From: Falciphora oryzae
Taxonomy: Eukaryota; Ascomycota; Sordariomycetes; Magnaporthales; Magnaporthaceae
Direction: 5' to 3'
Assembly: GCA_000733355.1 (NCBI GenBank)
Contig: JNVV01000040.1
Span: forward strand, 367,701-398,795
DNA length: 31,095 bases
How positions within the stretch are numbered: the first letter of the stretch is position 1; every line of letters begins with the position of its first letter. Made by a program: the position numbers and the translations under genes. The notes beneath the pieces are model-generated. The model saw only the letters and a program-made list of their open reading frames with translations. It had not been told where the DNA came from and searched no databases. This document shows, piece after piece, positions 1-9,232 of this stretch.

Positions 1-57
1 GAAGGGGCGGCAGCTTAGGGCTGGCACTCAATCCGGATTTGGGGGCAAAAGGTTTTC

Positions 58-692
58 GTGTATGACTATATGGGTAGTCTTCCGTGAAAACCCTGTCCCA
101 ATCGGGCTAGTCAGCATTTTGGCCCCGGCTCAGGCCTGCGTCACCTCTGCTCACCCCCGCTCAGGGATGCTCAGGGATAAAATCACCGCGACACCACAAT
201 CACGGCCAACATCGCTCCGACCTTCCCCCCGATCTTGTCGACCCTGTTCTATGCGTTCTCTCGCCCAGGATGCCGCCGCCGCTGCGCCGCTAGAAGAGGG
301 GACCAGCCCAAACTGGCCAGCGGCCTGGTTCCTGGCATCCTCCATCAGACGCCCGGATTCTGGCGCCGTCCATTTCTGCCATGCCAGGCGCCCATTTTCC
401 GGCTGTCCACACGATGGACGCCGCGCAGAGGCTGTCGGCCTGCCGCATCTTGCTGCTGGGGGGCTGACGTTTCAACCTCCGAGTGACCATAAAAGGCCGC
501 CGCAGCCCGCATTCGCTCCGTCCCTGCTTCGTAGCGACAGACTACCTTCTCACCATCTTGCCTCGTCCTACCTCCAAACGAAGGAAACGCTCCAGTCAGT
601 GAAATAACGCCAAAGAAAAGCCCACGAGGATTCTTCGGCAATGGGAAAAAAAAGGGGCTCTGAACAATGCAATGAGAGGATCAACGACTGCA
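58..692 (+). repeat. Truncated left copy of the DUF3435-gene promoter and 5' end
   Basis: This stretch aligns by eye with 18357-19112. Both begin with the same 13 bases TATATGGGTAGTC, then share a CTCACCCCCGCTCAG / TGCTCAGGGAT block, a diverged GC-rich middle, and finally the first codons of the DUF3435 gene. At 606-692 the copy of that gene start reads ACG where the right-hand gene has ATG, carries small indels, and stops matching at the CTGCAG at 689-693. It is therefore a dead 5' fragment, not a gene. The ORFs here are short and overlap in several frames, with no recognisable protein. The junction to a kinase exon at 694 marks a rearrangement or insertion breakpoint. Confidence 0.7.
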
Positions 693-693
693 G

Positions 694-912
694 GAAATCA
701 TCCCGTCCACCACTGCTTTCACCAAGCGGTTCCTCGATCTTCTGCAACGGATATTCGTCTGCGACCCCACTCGGCGCGTCACGGCCAAGGAGGCGCTCGA
801 CCATCCCTGGCTCCGGGAAATCGCCCACCCAGACGACGGATCCGAGGCCGCGAGGGTATGAGCGGAAAGGATGAGGATGAACGAGCTCTCAGCCGCTCGG
901 CCGCAACACTGA
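694..912 (+). pseudogene. LAMMER (CLK-type) kinase, last-exon fragment
   Basis: Read from 694, directly after a splice-acceptor-like CTGCAG, the frame gives EIIPSTTAF, FLDLLQRIFVCDPTRR, VTAKEALDHPWL and HPDDGSEAAR. This is the end of the catalytic domain (subdomain XI) and the tail of LAMMER/CLK dual-specificity kinases, which phosphorylate SR splicing factors. A TGA at 859-861 interrupts the tail; the same frame then runs another 16 codons to a second TGA at 910-912, probably the original end. The rest of the kinase, including the ATP-binding and LAMMER motifs, is absent upstream, where DUF3435-related repeat DNA lies instead. It is a stranded terminal exon. Family assignment is confident; whether 859 is a true mutation or an alternative end is inferred. 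Confidence 0.75.
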
Positions 913-1362
913 TGCATGCATGTGTCTGTTAATACGTCTTCTGCACGGCTCAGACTTGACCGGCTCGCCCATGTGCCGCTCTTGTGTGTATAGGAGAAGC
1001 ATTCGTGGGGGCGTTTTTCTCTTCTTCTTTTATTTTTTCCCGCTATGGTTTTTTTTTTTTTTTTTTTTTTTCTTCGATTCGTTCCTGGCTATGTCGTATG
1101 GTATTATCACACACTTTTGGGCACGCCGCGACTTCCCACTCGGCACGATGATTTATGCAGGACAAAGGAGGGCCTTTACCACAAAACGGAGTATAGGTGC
1201 TGGATTTGGGAAGCCATTTGTTTCAACGAACAGGGAAGTGGCGACGATACGAACATGATCACACACACGCACCGCAGCCCCGAGAGTTTACTAGCTAAAG
1301 ACAACTGTTTTTTTGCCTGGACAGCCTTCACTATCGCCATCAGCGTTATTCTCGGCGCAACG
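913..1362. other. Non-coding stretch with poly-T tract
   Basis: This is probably the 3' flank of the stranded kinase exon. It holds a pyrimidine-rich run and an uninterrupted T23 tract at 1049-1071, followed by CTTCGATTCGTTCCTG. Open frames across it are low-complexity. A similar T23 tract followed by CGATTC occurs at 16536-16558. I see no gene here. Confidence 0.5.
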
Positions 1363-1737
1363 ATGGATATATACTATCAACTACATGGCGCATCAAGACC
1401 TACGATCTGCCTCCGCAAATCTAACCTAGGCATCAAGTGGTTCAACGACCTGCTCAAGAAGGTGGGCATCAACGCCGAGCGCGTTGGCGCGAGCCTCTGC
1501 GAGGTCCACGAGCGTGGGTTCAACCCCTGGCTGGTCCGTGACGTCTTCCTCCTCTTGACCGAGGAGGTGACGTACCACGCAGACCGTATTCGCGGCCACC
1601 GGGGCGAGGCGCGGACCGAGGAGGTGGCCGACTTCGTCGACTGCATCTCGGGCATCAACAGCATCTGGCTGAGCCCGGAGCAGTTCGACGACGCCTTCTC
1701 CCGCGGGCGCGAGGGCGGCTTCCCCGGGGTGGGCGAG
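1363..1737 (+). CDS. Unidentified ORF fragment, about 125 codons
   Basis: From the ATG at 1363 the frame is open and has strong coding character (GC-rich third positions, balanced composition). It contains segments such as KKVGINAERVGASL, NPWLVRDVFLLLTEEVTYHADRI and FVDCISGINSIWLSPEQFDDAF. I do not recognise the family; it looks like a soluble, mostly helical domain. Around 1738 the coding character moves to the next frame (YKPLDNAVHGKESDVA), which leads into the HET-domain remnant. It may therefore be the N-terminal part of the same former gene or a separate gene fragment fused to it. The long upstream extension of the frame through the poly-T tract is not credible as coding. Confidence 0.4.
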
Positions 1738-1741
1738 ATAC

Positions 1742-2790
1742 AAGCCCCTCGACAATGCGGTGCACGGCAAGGAGAGCGATGTCGCTCGCGAGGCCGGCGG
1801 CGTCAGCAGCTGCGAGGCGTGCGTCCTGTCCATGGGCGAGATATACGAGCACGCCTTTTTTACTATTGCCGCCTGCGCCCCCCGCAACACCACCGAGGGC
1901 TGCTTCGCCACTAGGCGGCCCCGCGAGATTGCGCCCTTGCGCCTGCGCTGTCTGATCCGTCCGTCCCCCGCCGGCGATGGCGGCCGCAACAGGGAGCCGC
2001 CCCCAGAGCCCCGGCGCGTCGTCAACGTCTGGTTCTCGGCCCAGCCGGCGGCCAACCGGAGCCCTACTACAGCGCCCTGGCCCACCGCGCTTGGGCCAGC
2101 CAGGAGTGGTACCTGTCACGCCGCATGATCCTCTGCACCGAGGGCGGCTTCTCATGGAAGTGTCGCCAGATCCAGTTCGGCGAGCGGCGTCGGTACTACG
2201 ACATGCACGAGGACCGCCGCTAGGAGTTTCTGCTACAGCGCTACTCCGAGTGCCATCTGCCGTACGAGAGCGACCGCCTGGTGGCCCCGCAGCCCACGAG
2301 CAGGCCCGGAGCCCAGTTCCGCTTCGGCGTCTGGACCGACGGCCTGCCCCGACTGCTGCTCTGGATGATGCTCCAGTTCGTCGGTGGATCCAAGGCCGGG
2401 CCCGAGCCGGGCGTCCCGTCCTGGAGTTGGAACTCGCGCGTCGGGACCAAGCTGTTCTGGAAGACCGAATTCCCGCTTCTCCAGCGCGCCGACGCACGCG
2501 TGCTCATACTTTACGCTCAAAGCGAAATTTCCTACCGTTCTCGCGGGTCGACGCGCTTAACTTGCGCTCTCAAGCAGAGCAACCATTTAGGGAAACCGGA
2601 GGGCGTGACTACCACTTTGTTCGGATACGGGACCGTCTGGCTAGATGTGCTGGGCGATATGGCAGAGCGGGATGGGCGCCGGCGGATGGTGCCGAGTGTC
2701 GACACCTACCTCCGTCAATATAACAATGTTCGATATTGTTTGCCGTTGGCGCCTTATGTAACCATTATTTCGAATCGAGCCTCCTGTTAA
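1742..2790 (+). pseudogene. HET-domain protein, broken
   Basis: HET proteins act in heterokaryon incompatibility and programmed cell death in filamentous ascomycetes. One frame (1742 to about 2060) gives MGEIYEHAFFTIAA followed by a Gly-Cys-Phe turn, the second half of a HET domain. After an apparent one-base loss near 2060-2065 the coding signal moves frame and gives RAWASQEWYLSRR, then an in-frame TAG at 2221-2223, then GVWTDGLPRLLLWMM and PSWSWNS, the usual 'aGLW...LLW...PSWSWAS' tail of these proteins. The final stretch runs open to 2790. The first half of the domain (the Y-x-LSY-x-WG region) was not found. With two frame changes and one stop, this is a pseudogene. Confidence 0.8.
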
Positions 2791-2826
2791 AGTCGATGAA
2801 GATATAAAATAATCCGCAAAGGAAAA

Positions 2827-3426
2827 TTATAGAGGAGAAACTGGGGAGGCCACGCAAACCTTAGACTGCCAACCCGACAGGTAGTGGTGTGCTTGCAACT
2901 TTCCCAAAGCAGACGACACGAGGTTAAACGACCCGACGACCAATATATGCGACCCGGGCGGACCCGAGCGTCGGATGGACTTGAGAGCCTGGTCAATGGT
3001 GCTGAACGAAGGAACAACGCCCATGTCCTCCCATAAGTTCATAGTTGCATTGGCGTCCTGCTGCCCGAACACCGTCAAACCCGTGTTAGTATTTGTATGG
3101 CTGGCGAGCACGACGCGGTTAAGTGCGTAGTTTTGCGCATGGCAGTGCTGGACGAGCGCCCTAACAAGGTCTGCAGGATCGCGGCTGGACGACCAGTGGC
3201 CGAATACCAGGGTCCTCGTGCACCGTCGGGGTTCGTCGCGGTCCAACCGTTGCACCTCTGACATGAACCAGTCGAGGGTCACCGGAATGCTGAGATCGGT
3301 TTGCGCCAAGTCGAGGTACCACCGCGCCAAGTATCTGTGATCGTCCAGGACCTGGAGGCGCCCCGACAGCCTAGGTTGCCTCGCTGGGTTAGCTGAAGGT
3401 GCACCCCGCAGAGCCCGCCGCGCCAT
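2827..3426 (-). pseudogene. Folylpolyglutamate synthase, C-terminal fragment
   Basis: The 199-residue frame matches the C-terminal domain of folylpolyglutamate synthase, which adds glutamates to folates. Visible blocks are a GRLQVL...WYLDLAQT stretch (the family has YLDGAHT here), TRTLVFGHWS, RVVLASHTNTN and a closing ILVVGSFNLVSSALG that resembles the family's 'LVTGSLHLVGGAL'. The N-terminal ATP-binding half of the roughly 500-residue enzyme is missing, and the YLDGAHT histidine is replaced, so it cannot be a complete enzyme. It follows the WW-domain gene in the same reading frame, separated by that gene's TGA and nine further codons. It is probably a transposed or duplicated fragment; expression as a small protein from its own ATG (3426) is possible. 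Confidence 0.65.
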
Positions 3427-3444
3427 AACAAAAAGATGCAGCTT

Positions 3445-4143
3445 TCACATCTTGACTTTGGGCTCGCAGTACGTCGGCAGCCCCTGCTCCTTCCTCTCCC
3501 TAATGCGCGTGCGCGCCTCGTGCGCGTCAAACGGGCTCTGGGACTCGCTCTTGCCGCCAGTCTTGTAGTTGACCCAGTATTTTTGCGGCTCCAGCCCGCT
3601 GCCCTCGGGCGGCGCTGTCGTCTCCTCGAGGATCCACGGCGGCAGGACGCCCTCGGCCGTGTAATCCTCCTCCCACTCGCGCAGGAGCTTGCGGTTGGTG
3701 ATAGTAGCGCCGCTCTCCATAAACGACGGCTCGCCCTCGCGGCCTTCCTTACGCGCCTTTTCCAGGGCAGCCTCGTACTCGGGGTGCTGCCACTGGGTCG
3801 TCTTGGACTCGTGGTTGAGGTAGTAAACGCGCCCTTGCCCGTCGCGCCGCCGCTCCCAGTGCTCGGGCACGGTATGGTCGTCGGCGTCGAGCTGCAGCGC
3901 GAAGGCGGGCAGGTCCGAGGCGGATGGGTCCAGGACGCCGGCGGCCTGCAGGGCCCTGAACTTGGCCGGGTGCAGGTACGAGACGGTCCGGGTCATGTGC
4001 TGGCAGTAGTAGGCCACGCCCGTCTCGGTGAAAAGCTCCGTGTAGTGGTCGGGCACGGCGAGGTTATGGGTCGAAAGCCTGATCTTTTCGAGCTCCTCGG
4101 ACGAGGGCTTGTTGGTCTTTCCCATGGTCGTCGCAGTATCCAT
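3445..4143 (-). CDS. WW-domain protein, 232 aa
   Basis: This is an intronless ORF from the ATG at 4143; a second ATG at 4125 (MGKTNK) is equally plausible. WW modules bind proline-rich ligands. Residues 92-121 hold a good WW core: VPEHWERR, a GRVYYLNH strand with its Tyr pair, and TTQWQHP with the second Trp. Residues 30-59 repeat the pattern with both Trp replaced by aromatic Tyr (VPDHYTE...YYCQHMTRTVSYLHP), and residues 168-205 form a loose third copy (LPPWILEE...YWVNYKTGGKS). The C-terminus is charged (REARTRIRER-like, residues 209-220). There is no signal peptide or membrane segment. The cellular role cannot be read from sequence; scaffolding in splicing or transcription is usual for such proteins. 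Confidence 0.75.
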   Translation of the reverse strand: MDTATTMGKTNKPSSEELEKIRLSTHNLAVPDHYTELFTETGVAYYCQHMTRTVSYLHPAKFRALQAAGVLDPSASDLPAFALQLDADDHTVPEHWERRRDGQGRVYYLNHESKTTQWQHPEYEAALEKARKEGREGEPSFMESGATITNRKLLREWEEDYTAEGVLPPWILEETTAPPEGSGLEPQKYWVNYKTGGKSESQSPFDAHEARTRIRERKEQGLPTYCEPKVKM

Positions 4144-4230
4144 TATTGAGCTTGGTGAAGATTTTGTTCTATTTGGGGAGAGAGGTCTTGTGCTTTGTCT
4201 GAGAGGAAGGCGACGGTCAAACGGCTGCAA

Positions 4231-5441
4231 GACGGGCCGGGACGGCCCCAGCTCACGCCATGCACCGCCGCAGCCAGCTGACGTTTTGGTGTTGGTCGTC
4301 TCCCTTGAGGCCGCCTACCAGGGGCAGCACTCAATTGAGCAGGATCCATATCGCCATACACGCGTCCATGGGATGGGACAGGCTTGGCAGAGTTTCTCAG
4401 GCTTCCCAAAGGAATCCCTCTCGAAGTGATCCCTCCCGTATGCTCCTCCATAAGCTCCTCCGATCCATCCTCTCCGCATTGCACGCCATGGATGGTCCAG
4501 GAACAACTGCGCGCCTAATTACGAGCGTCCCCCCTCCCACACTAACTTCAGCTGGGCTGTACTGCAGGGATTTGCGCCAGTGATTCCATGCGGGGGAGGC
4601 ACCTCACCAGACTCACCTCCAATCACCTGGCACCGCATGCAGCTCAGGTTACATCAGTGGCAGCTCAGGGTCGACGCTCAATCCAGATTGCCGTTTTTTT
4701 GATTTCCAATCGCGCAAGAATCATTACTGATGTCGCACAGGACCTTCAAGCCTCCGTCGTTCGAGAAGCCCTTTCAATGCTTCCCACATACCGCGTCAAC
4801 TCCCAGCCTCGGATTGCGCGATTGCTTAGCCATCATCGAGTCAGCGAGCCGTGTCGGATGCTGCAGGGTCGGTCCCACTCTTTCGAACTCGATGGAAACT
4901 CGGTCTCGTCTTTTTTTTCTTTGGGCAGAGAGATGCGTTTGTTGTCCGTTCATCTCATGCTTATTTCGGGAGGCTAGATACTGTAGAATTATCGGACTGT
5001 ATCGTTACGAATACCTCATCCAAGCTTGGAAATCCCCTTCCAGCTTGGTGAGCCACTGCTCTCGCGTGTCACTGACAGACTACCAGCCATCCATCTCCAT
5101 GGCGCTCCCATGTTTCCAATCTTGAGATGCCACCCCCTGCACAAAAAAAACTGCCCGCCGGCGGGGGCCGCCGCGACAGGCCAGCTAGCGGGACGGGCGG
5201 GGATGATGCGTGCGGGTATAAAAGAAAAAAAACCACTCCGGAGCCTATCATGCCTATCATGCATCATATCTCCATCCATCCTCCTCCACCAAGACACGAC
5301 CACACTTCCCCCGCCATCCTCCGTCCCCCGCCATCGTAACCGTAGACGAGCGGTCCGCTGTGGTAAATATATATCCCTCGCTGCGTTGTTATACATACCC
5401 CTTTGCTGTATAAATACCCCTCTCGTCCCCCACCGCCCCCG
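4231..5441. promoter_or_regulatory. Divergent intergenic region (WW gene / nitroreductase gene)
   Basis: No convincing gene is seen; the ORFs here are short and of mixed composition. Next to the nitroreductase gene are TATA-like boxes at 5217-5224 (TATAAAAG) and 5409-5416 (TATAAATA), with C-rich and CT-rich DNA between them, typical of fungal core promoters. Near 4660-4694 a segment (GGCAGCTCAGGG then CTCAATCCAGATT) resembles 8-40 at the left edge and may be a dispersed repeat. Confidence 0.5.
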
Positions 5442-5873
5442 ATGAGCTCCCTCGTCGCCCGAACGGTCCTTCGAACCGCGATACCCAGACGTCTTCCCTC
5501 CTTGGCCAGATTCTCTTCTCCCTCCCCTATTCCAGTCACCATCCGCCACCAGCAAACAGCCAAGATGTCCTCCACCAACGCCTTCCTAGACCTGGTCAAG
5601 GCCCGCCGGACGCACTACGCGCTCAGCAAGGACATCTCGGTGTCCAAGGAGCGCATCCAGGAGATCGTCAACCACGCCGTCCTGCACGTGCCCTCGAGCT
5701 TCAACTCGCAGCCCGCCCGCGTCGCCGTCCTGTTCGGCGCCGAGCACGACAGGTTCTGGGGCATCGTCGAGGAGACCCTCAAGGCTATTGTTCCTGCCGA
5801 CGCCTGGTCCGCGACCGAGCAGAGGCTCAACGGCTTCAAGGCTGGTGCTGGCTCTGTGAGTTTAGCCCCTTGT

Positions 5874-5916
<43 letters not shown>

Positions 5917-6272
5917 CTCTCCCAGTAACAGTGAGACTAACCGTCTGTCTGCAGGTCCTGTTCTTCGAGGACCAGACCACCGTCGAGGAGTACCAGGCCA
6001 AGTTCGCCATCTACGCCGACAAGTTCCCCGGCTGGACCACCCAGGCCGACGCCATGCTGCAGTACACCCTGTGGCTCGCCTTCGAGGCCGAGGGGCTCGG
6101 CGCCAACCTGCAGCACTACAACCCCATCGTCGACGACAAGGTCGCCGCCGCCTGGGGGCTGCCCGCCACCTGGAAGCTCAACGCCCAGCTCGTCTTCGGC
6201 AAGAAGGCCGGCGATGCGGGCGAGAAGACCTTCAAGCCCGTCGAGGAGCGCGTCAAGGTCTTTGGTGCTTAG
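5442..6272 (+). CDS. Nitroreductase-family protein (Hbn1/Frm2-like)
   Basis: Two exons, 5442-5855 and 5955-6272, encode 243 aa. The protein matches the small fungal FMN-dependent nitroreductase family, which in yeast (Hbn1, Frm2) is linked to oxidative-stress and lipid signalling. Visible blocks are FLDLVKARRTHYALS at the core start, PSSFNSQPAR (the FMN-binding region), FFEDQTTVEEYQ, a WLAFEAEGLGANLQHYNP segment and a KLNAQLVFGK end. From the first ATG an Arg-rich 41-residue leader precedes MSSTNAF and looks like a mitochondrial presequence. The second ATG (5565) would give about 202 aa, close to the family's usual size. The intron, GTGAGT to CTGCAG, contains a (CA)19 tract. It converges with PSD1. 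Confidence 0.85.
5856..5954 (+). repeat. Intron with (CA)19 microsatellite
   Basis: The intron runs from GTGAGT to CTGCAG and joins the exons in frame. A perfect CA dinucleotide tract occupies 5875-5912, more than a third of the intron, and is likely to vary in length between strains. Confidence 0.85.
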
Positions 6273-6686
6273 GAATAGAAAAAAAAGGAAATGAAATATG
6301 AAAGCGTTGTTTTGTTTTTCAAGTATATATATCCAACAGGAGCCTAGACAAGACTAGATCAATGATACCTGGAGCTTGGGACTATTAAGTGGCTCGCAAG
6401 GAGATTGTATATCGTTGAACCCAATGTCACGGGAATGCTGACAGTAATGGAAGACATGTGCCTCGCCATGCATGATTGGACCCTGATCTTCGTCCATTAC
6501 GTAGGCAGGGAACATTTGGGGCATGCATGATCTCACGGCATATTCCACTAATCATTTTCCGTTCATGTCTTTGCTTTTTTCGTTATTGTTTGATACAATG
6601 AGGGTGGTATCAATCCATGGGTTTTCATCCACATCGTCGACTTTAGACAGACCATGCACACATTACGTACACATTCATGGTGGCCC
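6273..6686. other. Convergent 3' intergenic region
   Basis: This lies between the nitroreductase stop and the PSD1 stop. It is AT-richer than the flanking coding sequence, as expected for two facing 3' untranslated regions. I see no gene or RNA feature. Confidence 0.5.
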
Positions 6687-8402
6687 TCACTCCTCATCCA
6701 CCCGCCCCAGCGCCTGGCCCATCTTGACCGTCTGCCCCTTCTCCACAGCCCACGAGAAGCCTTCACGCCCACTCTTACTCCTCGCCGGCGCCTCGAACAC
6801 GAGCACGATGGTGCTCCCGAGCTGGAAGCCGCCCATCTCCTCGCCGCGCCGCAGCGCGTGCCCTCTAAGCACGGGGCTGGCCGACTCGTACGTGGCCTCG
6901 GAGAAGCCCGAGTAGACCTCGCCCCTGGCCGCGGCCTCCTCGGCGGCGCGGTCGGCGGCCGTGTCGGTCAGCAGGCTGTTTGTGCGCAGCTCGCGGTCGA
7001 ACCGGATCTTGATGGACCCGACGTTGGTCGCGCCCACGGGCACGTATGAGAAGAAGCCGTAGCGCCAGCGGCCGAGCAGCACGACGCGCTCGTTGAGCGT
7101 GAACAGGCCCGGGAGGGTGTGCTGCAGGTACGGCGAAACGCTGTAGAGCTCGCCGGCGAAGTGGCGCCGGCGCTCGACGACCCAGTTGGTGGGCGAATGG
7201 AAGCGGTGGTAGTCGCCCGGCGCCAGGTAGATGACGGCGAAATAAAGCTTGGTTTTGCGCTGCTCCGCCAGCAGCGAGTACCACGGCTTCTCGGCCAGCG
7301 CCAGGTCCGCGCGCACCTCGGACACCGAGGCGGGCGACGGCGCGACCGACTGGTCCTCGGCCTTGTCCTTTGCCTCCCTGCTGGGCTGCGACATGGACGG
7401 GCCCGAGAGGAGGCCGGGGAGGGTGTAGGGGATACCGTTGACGCGCGCAAACTCCTCGTCCTGCTTGACGATCTCCTCGTCGTGGCCGAGCTCTGTGGGG
7501 GTGCTCGTTCCACTGGACGGGAGTGTGTTGCTCGCCGATGTCGAGGGTGTGTGCTCTCCCAGAAGGGCATCGATGCTGTAGGTCATGCCCTTGACCTGCT
7601 CGATGGCGCCGCCCTCGATCTGGCCGAACTGTAGCACGCGGCCATCAGAAGGTGATAGCAGCACGTGCGGGTCGGGGTCGAGTGGCCGCGCCCCGGGTTT
7701 TAGTGTCCGGTAGAAGAAGGAGGCCAGGTTTGGGAAGTTGTGCAGATCCGGCTCTTCAATTTCATCAAGGCTGTTGTTGTTTTGGCATGTTAGCCATCTG
7801 CGGAAAGGTGCCGCAAGCCAAGCCTCAGCCACCAACAACGACGTACTTGACACCAAATATGAACGAGTAGAGCTTGAAGCCGGGAACCCTCAGGTAGTAG
7901 GGGATGGTGAGTTCGTTGAACTGGCCCCATAGTCTCGAGAGGGCCTTGAGGGGAAGTGTCGACATGATCTGGACCTGCCTGCCCTATCGTCAGCAGAGCG
8001 TTCGCCGGCGCGTATAGACAGACAGCTGGCGGGAGGGTCGTCCACTCACCAGGGACCGTCAGGCCTCACACGCTGCCTCCTCTTGGGGGATGGGGACCCG
8101 TCGGCGCCCTCGAGCTCGGCGCGCTCCTTTTCCCTCTGGGACACACGGTAGAACTGAACTAGGCCGAGGAAGCCAATGCCGACGCCGACGGGGATGTTGT
8201 ACCAAGTGACCCTGGAGTTCTTGAGGGCCTCGCGCAGGCGGTGCGAAAACCGCGGCCGCTTGGGGGTCTCGTGGGAGGAGTAGTAGCGCGCTGTCGGTCG
8301 CCTCGCGGGAAACAGGGGGGAGGAGGCGCCGCAGCGGGCGCCCGCGTGCCTATACAGTAGTTGTGCTCGGGGCATCTTGCTGGTGGCTGCGATCGAGGCC
8401 AT
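6687..8402 (-). CDS. PSD1: Phosphatidylserine decarboxylase, mitochondrial
   Basis: Three exons, 8402-8050, 7978-7847 and 7770-6687 (minus), give 522 aa in one continuous frame. The enzyme converts phosphatidylserine to phosphatidylethanolamine in the mitochondrial inner membrane. The N-terminus is Arg-rich with a likely targeting leader and one membrane span around residues 66-85. Further on are FGVN and PDLHNFPNLASFFYRTLKP, SPSDGRVLQFG (family Asp), HRFHSPTNW (family His) and, at residues 479-482, the LGST motif, where self-cleavage before Ser481 makes the pyruvoyl prosthetic group. A low-complexity insert of over 100 residues (roughly residues 255-350) separates the SPSDG block from the HRFHSP block. 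The start at 8402 was chosen because upstream codons lack an ATG in frame. Confidence 0.95.
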
Positions 8403-9232
8403 CGTGGGCGGGGCGGTTGGGAACAAAGGAAAAAATGTCAAGCCAGGGTGGCGACTCTGTCAGGCCATGGGCCGGGCTCGTCGTCTGCCTGCTGAGCCTC
8501 AGGAACGAATTGCCCGAGGAATCTCTGGCGCCAATTGAGGGCCTCGAGCAAGGTGAATTTGTTCAATTGGGGTCGGCGTTGGTTAGCAGCGGCCTAAACA
8601 CAATAGCGAGCTTGGAATTGAACGGTCAATTTGATGCTCGCGACTGATGACGCAGGGCACCGTGGTGTGGAAAGCAGTGGGGCCTATAGCCAAGCCACCC
8701 ACAGAGTTGGGCCGTTTTAGCCCCCGCCAAGTCGCAGGTCAGGGAGCACCTGTGCCTGGTACCTGTACCTGGACCTGCAGCTTTTAGTGCCCGCAACGGC
8801 CTGTACAGCGACTTCCAGGCTTGTGCATCCCACACCACCGCCCGTCGCCTTCAGCCCAGGTCGAGGAAAGGTGGCCAGACTGCGACATTTGTTTGCCGGC
8901 TCATCCGCTTGTAGTTATTTGGTGCTTTTTTGTTGCCTTTTTCCAAGGCCGACCCCGACCACCCTGCGATTATTCTAGACTGCGATCGATTCGCCAACTG
9001 CTTTCAACGCCGCCGCTGGTTGCGTTCAGCTTTTGTTTGGTGGGGGAGCGTTGGGGAGATGCCACATGGTTAGGCGTCGAATCTTGGCCTGACATCACCC
9101 ACTTCTAAGTCGCCGCTGCCAGCGCGCGCGCCTTGGACTTTGCTCGCCGCCGAACTCGGGAGGCACACATTGGCAGCCCTCGATCGCCACCAAACCTCAA
9201 GTCTACGATATCGCTCCAACACACAATCCAAA
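8403..9232. promoter_or_regulatory. Divergent promoter region, PSD1 / Ubl gene
   Basis: About 830 bp separate the two divergent ATGs. I found no TATA box close to either start and no protein-like ORF. A run of ACCTGTACCTGGACCTG repeats sits near 8760-8777. Confidence 0.45.

Noticed and set aside
920..1258. 112-codon ORF with a run of Phe
   Set aside because: It is driven by the T23 tract and has no coding character on either side.
3436..4149. A 237-codon plus-strand ORF over the WW gene
   Set aside because: It is Leu/Val/Arg-rich and opposite a gene with clear WW motifs, so it is a composition shadow.
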